64,000 nucleotides of DNA from Thiothrix winogradskyi (GCF_021650935.1 NZ_CP091244.1:806001-870000); one strand, 5' to 3'. Counted from the first letter of the stretch, positions 51,151 to 59,985 are shown. Made by a program: numbers and translations. The notes: a model not told the origin generated them from the sequence alone.

Positions 51151-52527
51151 ATGAACCTTTTTGTTGAAATTTTTTACTTGGCAGCCGCAGTGCTGTTCAT
51201 CCTCGGTCTTAAGCAAATGGCATCGCCGGTCACGGCGCGGCGCGGGATTGTGTGGGCAGGCATCGGCATGGTGCTGGCAACCTTGATTACGTTCGCGCAC
51301 CCGCACGTCAACACCAATTACTTGCTGATTTTCATCGGGATTGCCGTCGGTGGTGGCATTGCTTGGAAAACCGGTAAAGAAGTCGCAATGACCGATATGC
51401 CGCAAATGATTGCGCTCTACAACGGCATGGGCGGCGGTGCGGCGGCGGCGATTGCGGCGGTGGAATTGATTAAGCGTCATGAAATGGATCCGGTGGTGCA
51501 ATTACTCGCGGTGGCGGGTGCGCTGATTGGTGCGGTAGCATTCTCTGGCTCATTGATTGCCTTCGGTAAGTTGCAAGGTCTGAAACAATTACGCGGGGCT
51601 TTCCGCTTTAAGCATCAGCAACGTATCAACGCCGCCTTATTTGTTGTCACCGTGTGGATAGGCTTGGGGATTGCGACCAGCGGGACGGATTACGGCATGT
51701 TTGTGCTGTTCCTGTTCTTCGCACTGGCACTGGCGTTTGGGGTGATGATGACGCTGCCGATTGGTGGTGCGGATATGCCGGTAGTGATTTCCCTCTACAA
51801 CGCTTTCACAGGTCTTGCCGTCGGTTTTGAAGGTTATGTGCTGAATAATCCTGCAATGATGATTGCGGGGGTTGTGGTGGGTGCTGCCGGTATGTTGCTG
51901 ACGCAATTGATGGCAAAAGCGATGAACCGCCCGATTACCAACGTGCTGTTCAGCAATTTCGGCGAAACCACGGGTGAGGCGCAGGAAGTCAGCGGTTCCA
52001 TGAAAGCGATTGAAGCTCCTGACGCTGCCATTATGATGGCGTTTGCGGAAAAGGTCATTATCATCCCCGGTTACGGCATGGCAGTCGCGCAAGCGCAGCA
52101 CAAGGTTTGGGAAATGACCAAGCAATTGCAAGAGCGTGGCGTAACGGTCAAGTTTGCGATTCACCCAGTTGCGGGGCGGATGCCGGGGCACATGAACGTA
52201 TTGCTGGCGGAAGCGGGCGTGCCGTATGACATTATTTACGATCTGGATGAAATCAACGAAGAATTTCGCACTGCCGATGTGGCGTTGGTGATTGGGGCGA
52301 ATGACGTGGTGAACCCGATTGCGCGGACTGACCCGAACAGCCCAATTTACGGAATGCCGATTCTGAACGCGGATTACGCCAAGAACGTGATCGTGGTGAA
52401 ACGCGGTCAAGGGGCGGGGTTCTCTGGGATTGAGAACCACCTGTTCTTCGCCGACAACTGCCGGATGCTGTATGGCGACGGGCAGGCGGTCGCGAATGAA
52501 TTGATCACGAATATGAAAGAACTGTAA
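51151..52527 (+). CDS. pntB: Transhydrogenase subunit PntB
   Basis: 458 aa. About eight membrane helices (to residue 260 or so) including MIALYNGMGGGAAAAIAAVE and TLPIGGADMPVVISLYNAFT, followed by the soluble NADP(H)-binding domain III: VIIIPGYGMAVAQAQHKVWE, FAIHPVAGRMPGHMNVLLAE, VIGANDVVNPIARTDPNSPI. The GYGMAVAQ and VNP motifs are characteristic. Completes the heterotrimeric proton-pumping transhydrogenase. Confidence 0.96.
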   Translation: MNLFVEIFYLAAAVLFILGLKQMASPVTARRGIVWAGIGMVLATLITFAHPHVNTNYLLIFIGIAVGGGIAWKTGKEVAMTDMPQMIALYNGMGGGAAAAIAAVELIKRHEMDPVVQLLAVAGALIGAVAFSGSLIAFGKLQGLKQLRGAFRFKHQQRINAALFVVTVWIGLGIATSGTDYGMFVLFLFFALALAFGVMMTLPIGGADMPVVISLYNAFTGLAVGFEGYVLNNPAMMIAGVVVGAAGMLLTQLMAKAMNRPITNVLFSNFGETTGEAQEVSGSMKAIEAPDAAIMMAFAEKVIIIPGYGMAVAQAQHKVWEMTKQLQERGVTVKFAIHPVAGRMPGHMNVLLAEAGVPYDIIYDLDEINEEFRTADVALVIGANDVVNPIARTDPNSPIYGMPILNADYAKNVIVVKRGQGAGFSGIENHLFFADNCRMLYGDGQAVANELITNMKEL

Positions 52528-52581
52528 CGCGCTTGCGTTCGCTACGGGTGGGGCAGGACGTGTTCTGTCCCACTCAGGCGC

Positions 52582-53307
52582 TCAGTAAACCTGAAACAGT
52601 TGCCGATGATGATTCGTTTGGGCGCAGATTCGGCAGTGCTGTTTTACTGCATTGCCATCCGCCGGGTAGTGAAAATGGCTGCCACACGCCTTACAACGCG
52701 CTTGCACCAAAGGAATCGTGGTATTGCCTAATGGCTGATCTGTTGGCTGATTCACTGGCTGCATTTGCCGAACGTTAACCGCATCCCGCTCACACACATC
52801 CATACAAATTCCGCATCCCGTGCAATGTTCCGCCTGAATCCGGTAGGCAAGGGCTTGCCCATCGTCACGCTTTTCCAATTGTAACGCCTGATGTGGGCAA
52901 AGCTTTATACACGCATCACAGCCATTGCAATTTGCCGCGCTCAGCGTGGGTACGAAGGTGTTGGATGGCAAAGCCACGGGTGGAGCCATGCTGTCGTCGA
53001 CGGAAAATGCCAAGGCTTTGCGCAAAAACTGGCGGCGGTTGAGGGCGGGTGTGACCTTCACCACCGGGGTATTCCCCACTAATGCCGACTCTGTACAAGC
53101 CGTGACACACAAGCCGCAACCATCACAACGCGAGGTATCAATCTTCAGGCTGGCATCATCCAGTATCCACGCCTCCTGTGGGCAGGCATCCACGCAACGG
53201 GTGCAGCTCGCCACTTCGCAGAGGCTGTGGACGCAACGTTCAGGGACAATCTCTGGGATCACCCATTCTTGTTTAAGTTGTTTGAACCACCCCAGCGATA
53301 AACTCAT
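52582..53307 (-). CDS. NapF-like ferredoxin with four 4Fe-4S sites
   Basis: 241 aa, cytoplasmic. Four Cys clusters: ASCTRCVDACPQEAW, RCDGCGLCVTACTESAL, NCNGCDACIKLCPHQAL and HCTGCGICMDVCERDAV, each of ferredoxin type, and a C-terminal pair of CxxC motifs (ARCKACGSHFHYP, HCRICAQTNH) that may bind zinc or a cluster. NapF-type proteins help load iron-sulfur clusters into molybdoenzymes. It is the last gene of the reductase operon, three bases after the TorD-like gene. Confidence 0.88.
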   Translation of the reverse strand: MSLSLGWFKQLKQEWVIPEIVPERCVHSLCEVASCTRCVDACPQEAWILDDASLKIDTSRCDGCGLCVTACTESALVGNTPVVKVTPALNRRQFLRKALAFSVDDSMAPPVALPSNTFVPTLSAANCNGCDACIKLCPHQALQLEKRDDGQALAYRIQAEHCTGCGICMDVCERDAVNVRQMQPVNQPTDQPLGNTTIPLVQARCKACGSHFHYPADGNAVKQHCRICAQTNHHRQLFQVY

Positions 53308-53310
53308 GGC

Positions 53311-53985
53311 TTACCAGCTCGGCGCAACGCCGGGGTAATATTGCATGGTTTGCGGCTGTGCCGCTGCCCGCTGCTGGGCTTTCATGCGGGTTTCGATTTC
53401 CTCGTGGGTCGGGCGCGGCACACCCAGAATTTCTGCCAGTGAATCACGGATATGTTCGGCGTATGCCGCTGTTTCCAGTGCCAGCTTGGCATAGAACTCA
53501 GTGTGGCAGCGTTGCGCGACCCGCTGGGCAAACGGTAGCAGCCAGCGCAGCAGGTGTTCATCCATGAAACGTGCCGTTTCTGCCAGCAATACCAGTGGCT
53601 CTGCCTGTTCGGCTGCCTTGTCCAGCAGGTGGGCAATAAACAGCAGCTCATTGACTAGATGGTCATCTGCCCGCTTGCGCCAGTCGGGAACCGCCAGTTC
53701 GTGGCGGGCATACCAGTCGCGCACTTCAAACATTGGTTGCTGGCAAATCAGCTCCTCGTCATCAAGCCACACCGATTCCTGCGGCGAACTGTGGAATTTA
53801 CCGTGGAGGTAAATGTCGGCAAAGTCACAGGCAAGCTCGTCAAGCAGGGTAGCGGGGAGCGGCTGCGGCAATGCCTCTGCCCCCAGGAACGCAACTGCCC
53901 GCAGTTCCTCCAGTTTCTCTGCGGTCACTTCCGTCGCGTGTAAATCCGCCAGCAGACGCAGGTCGTTGATGACTTCCAGCATCAT
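53311..53985 (-). CDS. TorD/DmsD-family molybdoenzyme chaperone
   Basis: 224 aa all-helical protein. Central features of the TorD family are visible: LACDFADIYLHGKFHSSPQE, SVWLDDEELICQQPMFEV with the YxR-like partner region RDWYARHELAVPDWRKRADD, and HLVNELLFIAHLLDKA. These chaperones bind the Tat leader of the catalytic subunit and hold it until cofactor is inserted. Overlaps the dmsB-like gene by four bases; the likely client is the DmsA-like protein encoded at 54770-57334. Confidence 0.88.
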   Translation of the reverse strand: MMLEVINDLRLLADLHATEVTAEKLEELRAVAFLGAEALPQPLPATLLDELACDFADIYLHGKFHSSPQESVWLDDEELICQQPMFEVRDWYARHELAVPDWRKRADDHLVNELLFIAHLLDKAAEQAEPLVLLAETARFMDEHLLRWLLPFAQRVAQRCHTEFYAKLALETAAYAEHIRDSLAEILGVPRPTHEEIETRMKAQQRAAAQPQTMQYYPGVAPSW

Positions 53986-54740
53986 TTTTTCTCCGGTGTG
54001 ACAGGGGCTGGTTGGGCTGCGGAAGCCGCAGGGGTTGCGGCGACTGGCTCGACCTTGCCTTGACTGTGGGCAATGAACACAATGGATGGGTTAGTCAGTG
54101 CAGGGTCTGCCATGCCTTTCACTTGCCCCACCAGCTTGTCCTTTTCGGTGGGAGCCATCGCCTTGGTTTGGTAAGCACCCGCCCGTAACTGATCAATCGG
54201 ACCAATATCCAGCACCCGCATCATGCACGCCATCACGCAATACGGCTTGCGCCCTGCATCAATCTCGTCCACGCACATATTGCATTTGGAGACGATGTTC
54301 TGTTCGGGGATGAATTGCGGCGCACCATAGGGGCAAGCGGCTTCACAACGGCGGCAGCCAATGCACAGGGTGGAATCAATATCGACGATGCCATCCTGTT
54401 TGCGCTTGAAAATCGCCCCGGTCGGGCAGGTCGGCAAACATGCTGGTTCCGCGCAATGGTTGCACGACATATTCACCTTGTAGGCATACACCGCCGGGTA
54501 AGTGCCACCTTCCACGTACATGACGCGGCGGAAACGTGGCCCCGGTGCTAGGCCATTTTTGTCCTTGCAGGCAATTTCACAGGCGCGACAACCAATACAG
54601 TCCACATTGTGGTGGATGAAGCCGAATTGCTGTTCGGGTACTACCGGTGTGTAGACCTCTTTCTTATGGCGTTTAATGGCTTCCTTGATGGTGGCCTTGT
54701 CCTGTAATACCGGATTTTTAGGTGATGGCTCGTTTGCCAT
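53982..54740 (-). CDS. DmsB-like four-cluster iron-sulfur subunit
   Basis: 252 aa. Four 4Fe-4S sites in the usual DmsB/PhsB order: VDCIGCRACEIACKDKNGL, MSCNHCAEPACLPTCPTGAI, LCIGCRRCEAACPYGAPQ and SKCNMCVDEIDAGRKPYCV. It passes electrons to the DmsA-like catalytic subunit. No membrane-anchor (DmsC or NrfD) gene follows, so the electron source is probably the adjacent multiheme cytochrome or a soluble donor. The C-terminal tail is Ala/Pro-rich. It follows the catalytic-subunit gene with 29 bases between. Confidence 0.92.
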   Translation of the reverse strand: MANEPSPKNPVLQDKATIKEAIKRHKKEVYTPVVPEQQFGFIHHNVDCIGCRACEIACKDKNGLAPGPRFRRVMYVEGGTYPAVYAYKVNMSCNHCAEPACLPTCPTGAIFKRKQDGIVDIDSTLCIGCRRCEAACPYGAPQFIPEQNIVSKCNMCVDEIDAGRKPYCVMACMMRVLDIGPIDQLRAGAYQTKAMAPTEKDKLVGQVKGMADPALTNPSIVFIAHSQGKVEPVAATPAASAAQPAPVTPEKK

Positions 54741-54769
54741 AGGGGTTCTCCTCAGAATATTACAGGGTA

Positions 54770-57334
54770 TTACAAGTCACGCCGGAACACGTGGCTACGG
54801 GCAGTCGCCAGTCTGTCCCAACCGGGTTTGTGTGCCAGATCGGTCTTGCGGATATTGCACAATACCGTGTTGTAGGCAAACGAACCGGCAGGGCTGGGTT
54901 CATCCAAGGTCAGCATGTCGGGGTTGCCTGCGCGGTCAATGCCGTTTTCATCCAGATCAATCCATGCGCCTTCATACACCACCAATACACCGGGCATCAG
55001 GCGTTCGGTCACATACACTGGCACAATAATGCTGCCCCGGTCGTTGAACACTTCCACGGTATCGCCGGTCTTGATGCCGAGTTTTTTCGCATCACTGGCA
55101 TTGACGGTCACTTCCTGTTCATAAGTTTCACGCAACCAGCCGATATTGTTGAAAATCGAGTGGGTACGGTGACGCGGGTGCGGTGAAATCAAATGGAAGG
55201 GATGCTTGACGGTCTTTTCTTTATCACCGAGGTATTCCCACGGCACAATCCATTTGGGGATGGCGGGGATTTCATGCCCGTAAGCGGTTTTTGTCCAATC
55301 ATCGTACTGTGCCAACTGCCCGGAGAAGATTTCGATCTTCCCGGAAGGGGTGGGCCAGGGCAGCCCTTTTTCCACATTGTCCTGGAAAGCGACGTGCGGG
55401 CGTGCCAGTTTGAATTTGTAAACCCCGCGTTTTTGGAACTCATCCCACGGCATTTCTACATGCTGGTGTGCCATCACCTTGTGTTCCCACCAGTCTTTCA
55501 GGTAAGCGTTATCCACCGCATCGTCATTGAGGAAGTAATCACGGTTGGCTTTGGGGTTGTAACGCTTGCCGAATTGCTCACCGCCGAGGCGATACGCCAA
55601 CTCGGTGTAAATCTGGAAGTCGGTTTTACTTTCGCCCAGTGGCTGGATGACTTTGGGGCGGTGAATGTAGTAATGCCCCTTGTACCAAGGCAATGCCACG
55701 TCATGACGCTCGAAGTGGGTGGCAACGGGCAGCAATACATCGGCATACAAGCCAGACGGGGTAATGGTCGAATCATTGCACACCACCAAGTCCAGCTTGT
55801 TGATGGCTTTGATTTCCTTGTTGATATTGGTGAGCTGGTTGAACCAGTCCGAGCCTTGCCAGAAAATGCCGCGAATGTCGGGAATCAGCCCGTCACCCGC
55901 CTTGCCGCCCGGCCACAAGCCGATGTCTTCGCGTTTCACATTCGGGTAATTCAGCACGCAATGCGCCCAGCGGTCGGATTTAATGGACTGGTAGAACACA
56001 TTGGCGAATTCGTCGTAAGGGTAGGCAACACCTTCGGCGTGCCATGCCTTGCCGATGCCTTCGGAGCAGCCGCCCAATACACCAATATTGCCGGTCATGG
56101 CTTGCAAGGCGGCTGCCATGCGGTTGTACTGTTCGCCGTAAGCGTTACGCCCCGGCGACCATGAGGCTTTCAGGGCTGCCGGTTTGGTGGTGGCGTACAG
56201 TTGCGCCAGTTTCTTGATGTCATCGGCTGACACCCCGCAGATTTCTGCTGCCCATTCGGGTGATTTGGGGGTGTTGTCGTAGGTGCCGAGGATGTAATCC
56301 TTGAAGTTTTCCTGATCCTTCGCCCAGTCTGGCATCGTACCCGCATCCATGCCTTGGGTGAATTTGTTGATGAAGTTCTGGTCGTGCAGGTTATTGGCGA
56401 AGATGTAATGTGCCATGCCCGCCATCATCGCCGCATCGGTATTGGGGCGTATCGGAATCCACCACGCATCATAGGCAGAAGCGGAGTCGGTGTATTGCGG
56501 GTCAACCAGCACGAATTTGCAACCTTTCTGCTTCGCCATGCGCATGTAGTAGAAGGTATTGCCGCCGTGGAAGGTATACGCCGGATTCCAGCCCCACATA
56601 ATGATCAGTTTGGAATGGGCGAAAGCATCATCTTCGTTGCCATCTTCAATCGTGCCAAAGGTGATGCGCGAACTGAACTTAGTGCCCTCATACGATGGCA
56701 CTGACCACGAACTGGTGCGGCAGCCGTACATACCCAAGAAACGTGCCTGTAAACCTTCGATCTGGTCGGATTTGTGCAGTACGCCCCAAGATGCACCAGC
56801 ATAAGCCTGATCGAGCAGGGCAGTGGGGCCGTATTTGCTTTTCAACAATTCCATCTTTTCGGCGACTAAATCCAGCGCGGCATCCCATGAGGCGCGTTTG
56901 AATTTGCCTTCGCCGCGTGCACCGGTGCGTACCATTGGGTAGAGCAGGCGTTCTTGCGAATACAGGCGGGCGCGGTAGGAACGCCCCCGCAAGCAGGCGC
57001 GGATTTGTGGTTCTTCAAAGGTATCCTTGCCGAATGCGCCGTCTTTCTGGTAACGCCCGTCATCGGTGGACAGGCGCACAATCACGTCACCTTTCTTGTG
57101 AGCCACCAGCATGTGGCGTGAGCCGCAGTTGTGGGCGCAACTGGTGACAACAGTGGTTAACTCATCATCACGCGGGTAAGGCTCATAGGCGAATGCCTGG
57201 GCTTCTTTGGGCTTGAGGGTCAGCCCGCCTGCGGCGACAGCGGCTGAACCTAAAGCGGTGGTTTTCAGGAAGCTGCGCCGATCCATCTTCAGGGAGGACT
57301 TCAGCTTGTCTTTCCAGTCTTGTCCGTTATTCAT
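54770..57334 (-). CDS. DmsA-like molybdopterin oxidoreductase catalytic subunit
   Basis: 854 aa. Tat leader DRRSFLKTTALGSAAVAAGG implies periplasmic export. The iron-sulfur site reads SCAHNCGSRH with Cys66, Cys70 and His74, then CLRGRS (Cys114); E. coli DmsA has Cys where His74 stands. The Mo region (SWSVPSYEGTKFSSRITFG) resembles the Ser-ligand DMSO-reductase type. Further motifs: KLIIMWGWNPAYT, DPQYTDSASAYD, NDSTITPSGLYADVLLPVAT and SPHPRHRTHSIFNN. Substrate is unknown: DMSO, another S- or N-oxide, or methionine sulfoxide are options. It overlaps the cytochrome gene by four bases. Confidence 0.9.
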   Translation of the reverse strand: MNNGQDWKDKLKSSLKMDRRSFLKTTALGSAAVAAGGLTLKPKEAQAFAYEPYPRDDELTTVVTSCAHNCGSRHMLVAHKKGDVIVRLSTDDGRYQKDGAFGKDTFEEPQIRACLRGRSYRARLYSQERLLYPMVRTGARGEGKFKRASWDAALDLVAEKMELLKSKYGPTALLDQAYAGASWGVLHKSDQIEGLQARFLGMYGCRTSSWSVPSYEGTKFSSRITFGTIEDGNEDDAFAHSKLIIMWGWNPAYTFHGGNTFYYMRMAKQKGCKFVLVDPQYTDSASAYDAWWIPIRPNTDAAMMAGMAHYIFANNLHDQNFINKFTQGMDAGTMPDWAKDQENFKDYILGTYDNTPKSPEWAAEICGVSADDIKKLAQLYATTKPAALKASWSPGRNAYGEQYNRMAAALQAMTGNIGVLGGCSEGIGKAWHAEGVAYPYDEFANVFYQSIKSDRWAHCVLNYPNVKREDIGLWPGGKAGDGLIPDIRGIFWQGSDWFNQLTNINKEIKAINKLDLVVCNDSTITPSGLYADVLLPVATHFERHDVALPWYKGHYYIHRPKVIQPLGESKTDFQIYTELAYRLGGEQFGKRYNPKANRDYFLNDDAVDNAYLKDWWEHKVMAHQHVEMPWDEFQKRGVYKFKLARPHVAFQDNVEKGLPWPTPSGKIEIFSGQLAQYDDWTKTAYGHEIPAIPKWIVPWEYLGDKEKTVKHPFHLISPHPRHRTHSIFNNIGWLRETYEQEVTVNASDAKKLGIKTGDTVEVFNDRGSIIVPVYVTERLMPGVLVVYEGAWIDLDENGIDRAGNPDMLTLDEPSPAGSFAYNTVLCNIRKTDLAHKPGWDRLATARSHVFRRDL

Positions 57335-58266
57335 GGTTTGCTCCCTTCAATCAAGAAACGCAGGTCAGATTCGGTTGGGCGGTTTTTTGCCCAATCCGGT
57401 GTCGGGGTAGCACCCGGCCATGCGTGGCGCGGGTAGGGGAAGCTGGTACGATACCATGACCGCCCACCGTGGCAACCGTAGCAGCTATCGCTGTTAGCAG
57501 CACCTTCTTGTTCAATACCCGCTGCATTCAGGAAATTGACCTGATGGCGCACGGTACGGATACCGGCATGGCACAACAGGCAGTTGTTCTGGAAGGTTGC
57601 ACCGCTTTGTTCCCATGGCCCCGGCAGTCCCATGACTTCGTGCGGGAATTTGCCGTGGCACATCAGACAGGTATCGGGGTCAACCATTTTGCGCATGGTT
57701 AAACCGGCTTGGGTATCAAATGCACTACCACTCACTTCATCGCGCGGGTCGTTACCCTGATGACAGGTAGTGCAACTCATATTGGCAACCTTTTTAATAA
57801 AGGGTGCGGTTAAATGGCGCTGGTGAAACGTCATTTGCTCGCCTTCGTAGGTATCAAGGGTTTGATACCATGCCAGTGTAGTATTTTTTTGTAAACCTGC
57901 CGGGGATGCATCGCGGGTGTTGGTATCCAGTACTTCCTGATGGCATTTCAGGCAGTCGGCATCCGTGGCTGTGTCAATGGCAGGTTTAAAGTGTATGGGG
58001 TCGTAGCGGGCACGCACATAGTCCGCGTTGCTGGCTGTGGATGTCGCAACAGTTTGGGAGAGAGCCTCGTCAGTGGCTTTGGAGGGAGCCTCGTTAGTCG
58101 TTGTTGGCGACGCGGCTATTACTGTTTGTGTGGGGGGGGCGGACACATTATTTGTGGTAGCACTGTCTGGTGTTTTATTAGAAGTAAAATGTGTTGCGAG
58201 TCCCCAGATAACCACGGCAACGAGGGCTATTATACCAATCCACCATTTATCCTTGCCTGCATTCAT
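57331..58266 (-). CDS. Membrane-anchored pentaheme cytochrome c
   Basis: 311 aa. One N-terminal helix (WWIGIIALVAVVIWGLATHF), a Thr/Ser/Ala-rich linker to about residue 80, then five CxxCH heme sites: DCLKCH, SCTTCH, CLMCH, CLLCH and CYGCH. His-rich (TFHQRHL) ligands are nearby. It probably replaces a DmsC-type quinol anchor, carrying electrons from quinol or a periplasmic donor to the DmsA/DmsB pair. Translationally coupled (ATGA) with the catalytic-subunit gene. Confidence 0.92.
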   Translation of the reverse strand: MNAGKDKWWIGIIALVAVVIWGLATHFTSNKTPDSATTNNVSAPPTQTVIAASPTTTNEAPSKATDEALSQTVATSTASNADYVRARYDPIHFKPAIDTATDADCLKCHQEVLDTNTRDASPAGLQKNTTLAWYQTLDTYEGEQMTFHQRHLTAPFIKKVANMSCTTCHQGNDPRDEVSGSAFDTQAGLTMRKMVDPDTCLMCHGKFPHEVMGLPGPWEQSGATFQNNCLLCHAGIRTVRHQVNFLNAAGIEQEGAANSDSCYGCHGGRSWYRTSFPYPRHAWPGATPTPDWAKNRPTESDLRFLIEGSKP

Positions 58267-58287
58267 GAACTTGACTCCTTTTGAAAA

Positions 58288-58322
58288 GTCCCCTCCCCAT
58301 TGAGGAGAGGGGTTAAAGTGAG
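58288..58322 (-). terminator. Possible hairpin/attenuator between the Met-rich and cytochrome genes
   Basis: On the minus strand CCCCTCTCC and GGGGAGGGG can pair around TCAAT, followed by ACTTTTC. The T-run is short, so partial termination giving excess Met-rich mRNA is possible. Confidence 0.4.
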
Positions 58323-58329
58323 GGAAGCT

Positions 58330-59442
58330 TTATTTGGTTGGTGGTGTCCAACCTTGCATACCAGACATGCCGCCCATGCCTTGCATCCCGGACATGCCGC
58401 CCATGCCTGACATACCGTTCATCCCGGACATGCCGCCCATGCCTGACATACCGTTCATCCCGGACATGCCATCCATGCCTGACATACCGTTCATCCCGGA
58501 CATGCCGCCCATGCCCGACATACCGTTCATGCCCGACATACCGTTCATGCCCGACATACCGTTCATGCCCGACATACCGTTCATGCCCGACATACCGTTC
58601 ATGCCCGACATACCGTTCATGCCACCCATGCCTGACATACCGTTCATGCCACCCATGCCTGACATACCGTTCATCCCGGACATGCCGCCCATGCCCGACA
58701 TACCGTTCATGCCCGACATACCGTTCATGCCACCCATGCCTGACATACCGTTCATGCCGCCCATGCCACTTTGGGTAGGCATCCAAACCCATTTACCGCC
58801 TTGACCTGCCATGCCGGACATTCCCTGCATCCCTGCCATGCCATTCATACCGCCCATGCCTTGCATCCCGGACATGCCGCCCATGCCTGACATACCGTTC
58901 ATCCCGGACATGCCGTTCATTCCTGACATGCCGCCCATGCCGCCCATGCCTTGCATCCCAGACATACCACCCATGCCTGTCTGGTCAGGAACCCAAACCC
59001 AAGCGCCTTGCTGACCCGCCATCCCGGACATGCCACCCATGCCTTGCATCCCGGACATGCCACCCATGCCTGACATACCACTCATGCCATCCATGCCGGA
59101 CATGCCATCCATGCCGGACATGCCTGACATACCGTTCATGCCACCCATGCCTTGCATCCCGGACATGCCGCCCATGCCTGACATACCACTCATACCTTGC
59201 TGCCGTCCAGCCATGCCGGACATGCCTGACATGCCATCCATACCGCCCATGCCCTGCATTCCAGACATGCCGCCCATGCCCTGCATTCCAGACATGCCGC
59301 CCATGCCCTGCATTCCAGACATACCGCCCATGCCTTGCATCCCGGACATACCGCCCATGCCTTGTTGTTCGGCAAATGCCACCGGTGACAGCAGCATAGC
59401 ACCAACCAACATAGCCAAGGTTTTTTTAACAAACTGTTTCAT
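58330..59442 (-). CDS. Secreted methionine/glycine-rich repeat protein
   Basis: 370 aa. Signal peptide MKQFVKKTLAMLVGAMLLSP to AFA-EQ. The mature chain is almost entirely GM-x triplets (GMSGMNGMSGMGGMSGMQGM and the like), x being S, G, N, Q or D, so about one residue in three is Met. Two short interruptions, GAWVWVPDQTGM and GKWVWMPTQSGM, resemble each other and divide it into three blocks; the end is GWTPPTK. No family recognised. Such a chain could bind Cu(I) or Ag(I), or act as an oxidant sink through Met sulfoxide. Gene order (just before the cytochrome and the DmsA-like enzyme) favours a link with sulfoxide reduction; this is inference. Confidence 0.85.
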   Translation of the reverse strand: MKQFVKKTLAMLVGAMLLSPVAFAEQQGMGGMSGMQGMGGMSGMQGMGGMSGMQGMGGMSGMQGMGGMDGMSGMSGMAGRQQGMSGMSGMGGMSGMQGMGGMNGMSGMSGMDGMSGMDGMSGMSGMGGMSGMQGMGGMSGMAGQQGAWVWVPDQTGMGGMSGMQGMGGMGGMSGMNGMSGMNGMSGMGGMSGMQGMGGMNGMAGMQGMSGMAGQGGKWVWMPTQSGMGGMNGMSGMGGMNGMSGMNGMSGMGGMSGMNGMSGMGGMNGMSGMGGMNGMSGMNGMSGMNGMSGMNGMSGMNGMSGMNGMSGMGGMSGMNGMSGMDGMSGMNGMSGMGGMSGMNGMSGMGGMSGMQGMGGMSGMQGWTPPTK

Positions 59443-59488
59443 TTGAAGTCTCCATCCAAAGGTTAATTAACGGTTACGTTTTGGAACG

Positions 59489-59773
59489 TTACTTGCCGGT
59501 GTGCCATTCACGCAGATCGTAAGGAGGGGGCATACCAGCGTGAGTGAAAGGGCTAAACCAGTTACCCTGATTTTCCAGAAAGCGCAGCGAAGCAGGGTAA
59601 GGCTGTGATACCCCCTGCAATGCGCTTGCATACCATGCGGCATCTTTCTGAACTTCAGTAATGGTGGGAGCGGTGGCGGGACGTTCTGCCGGGTTTGTGC
59701 CTGCGATATAGGCAATCTCGTCTGCCTGTGCGGTGGTGGCAAGCAGCACCAGTAAGAAGTGATGCATTCGCAT
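59489..59773 (-). CDS. Small secreted protein, first gene of the reductase operon
   Basis: 94 aa. Short signal peptide MRMHHFLLVLLATTAQA-DE, then IAYIAGTNPAERPATAPTIT and DAAWYASALQGVSQPYPASL with a C-terminal FLENQGNWFSPFTHAGMPPP. No Cys. A small periplasmic conserved-looking domain of unknown function. It lies first behind the sigma-54 promoter (about 45 bases downstream) and is followed by the Met-rich gene after 46 bases. A role beside the cytochrome or as a substrate-binding partner is possible. Confidence 0.7.
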   Translation of the reverse strand: MRMHHFLLVLLATTAQADEIAYIAGTNPAERPATAPTITEVQKDAAWYASALQGVSQPYPASLRFLENQGNWFSPFTHAGMPPPYDLREWHTGK

Positions 59774-59815
59774 ATTGGGTTATCTCCTCTCGTTGTCCTT
59801 CACTCATCCATGTAA

Positions 59816-59832
59816 AGCAGAAACCGTGCCAG
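59816..59832 (-). promoter_or_regulatory. Sigma-54 promoter of the reductase operon
   Basis: On the minus strand CTGGCACGGTTTCTGCT fits YTGGCACGRNNNTTGCW with one change (CTGC for TTGC). It is about 43 bases upstream of the first ATG (59773), and a sigma-54 activator gene lies divergently. Confidence 0.82.
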
Positions 59833-59921
59833 ATAACAGGTTTTTTAAATAAGATTTTGATAAATAGATATTTATTTGGTGTGTTCCTTGCTAAAAGTTA
59901 GGTGTTTGATATTTGAAATCA

Positions 59922-59985
59922 TGACAGAGTGTCATGCTATGAATGACATTGTGTCATGATAGAAGCTAATTAGGACATTTTGTCA
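59922..59985. promoter_or_regulatory. Three TGACA-N3-TGTCA dyads, likely activator sites
   Basis: TGACAGAGTGTCA (59922-59934), TGACATTGTGTCA (59944-59956) and GGACATTTTGTCA (59973-59985); centres are 22 and 29 bases apart. They lie about 90-170 bases upstream of the sigma-54 promoter, as enhancer sites do, and just before the kinase gene, so the encoded NtrC-type regulator probably binds here. Confidence 0.8.

Noticed and set aside
58313..58804. Long open frames on both strands over the Met-rich gene
   Set aside because: They are by-products of the 9-base repeat, which keeps all frames open. Only the minus frame with a signal peptide and GM-x chain makes sense, and it is part of the operon.
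58330..59442. CRISPR-like repeat array
   Set aside because: The repeat unit is 9-18 bases without unique spacers and encodes a continuous protein with a signal peptide.
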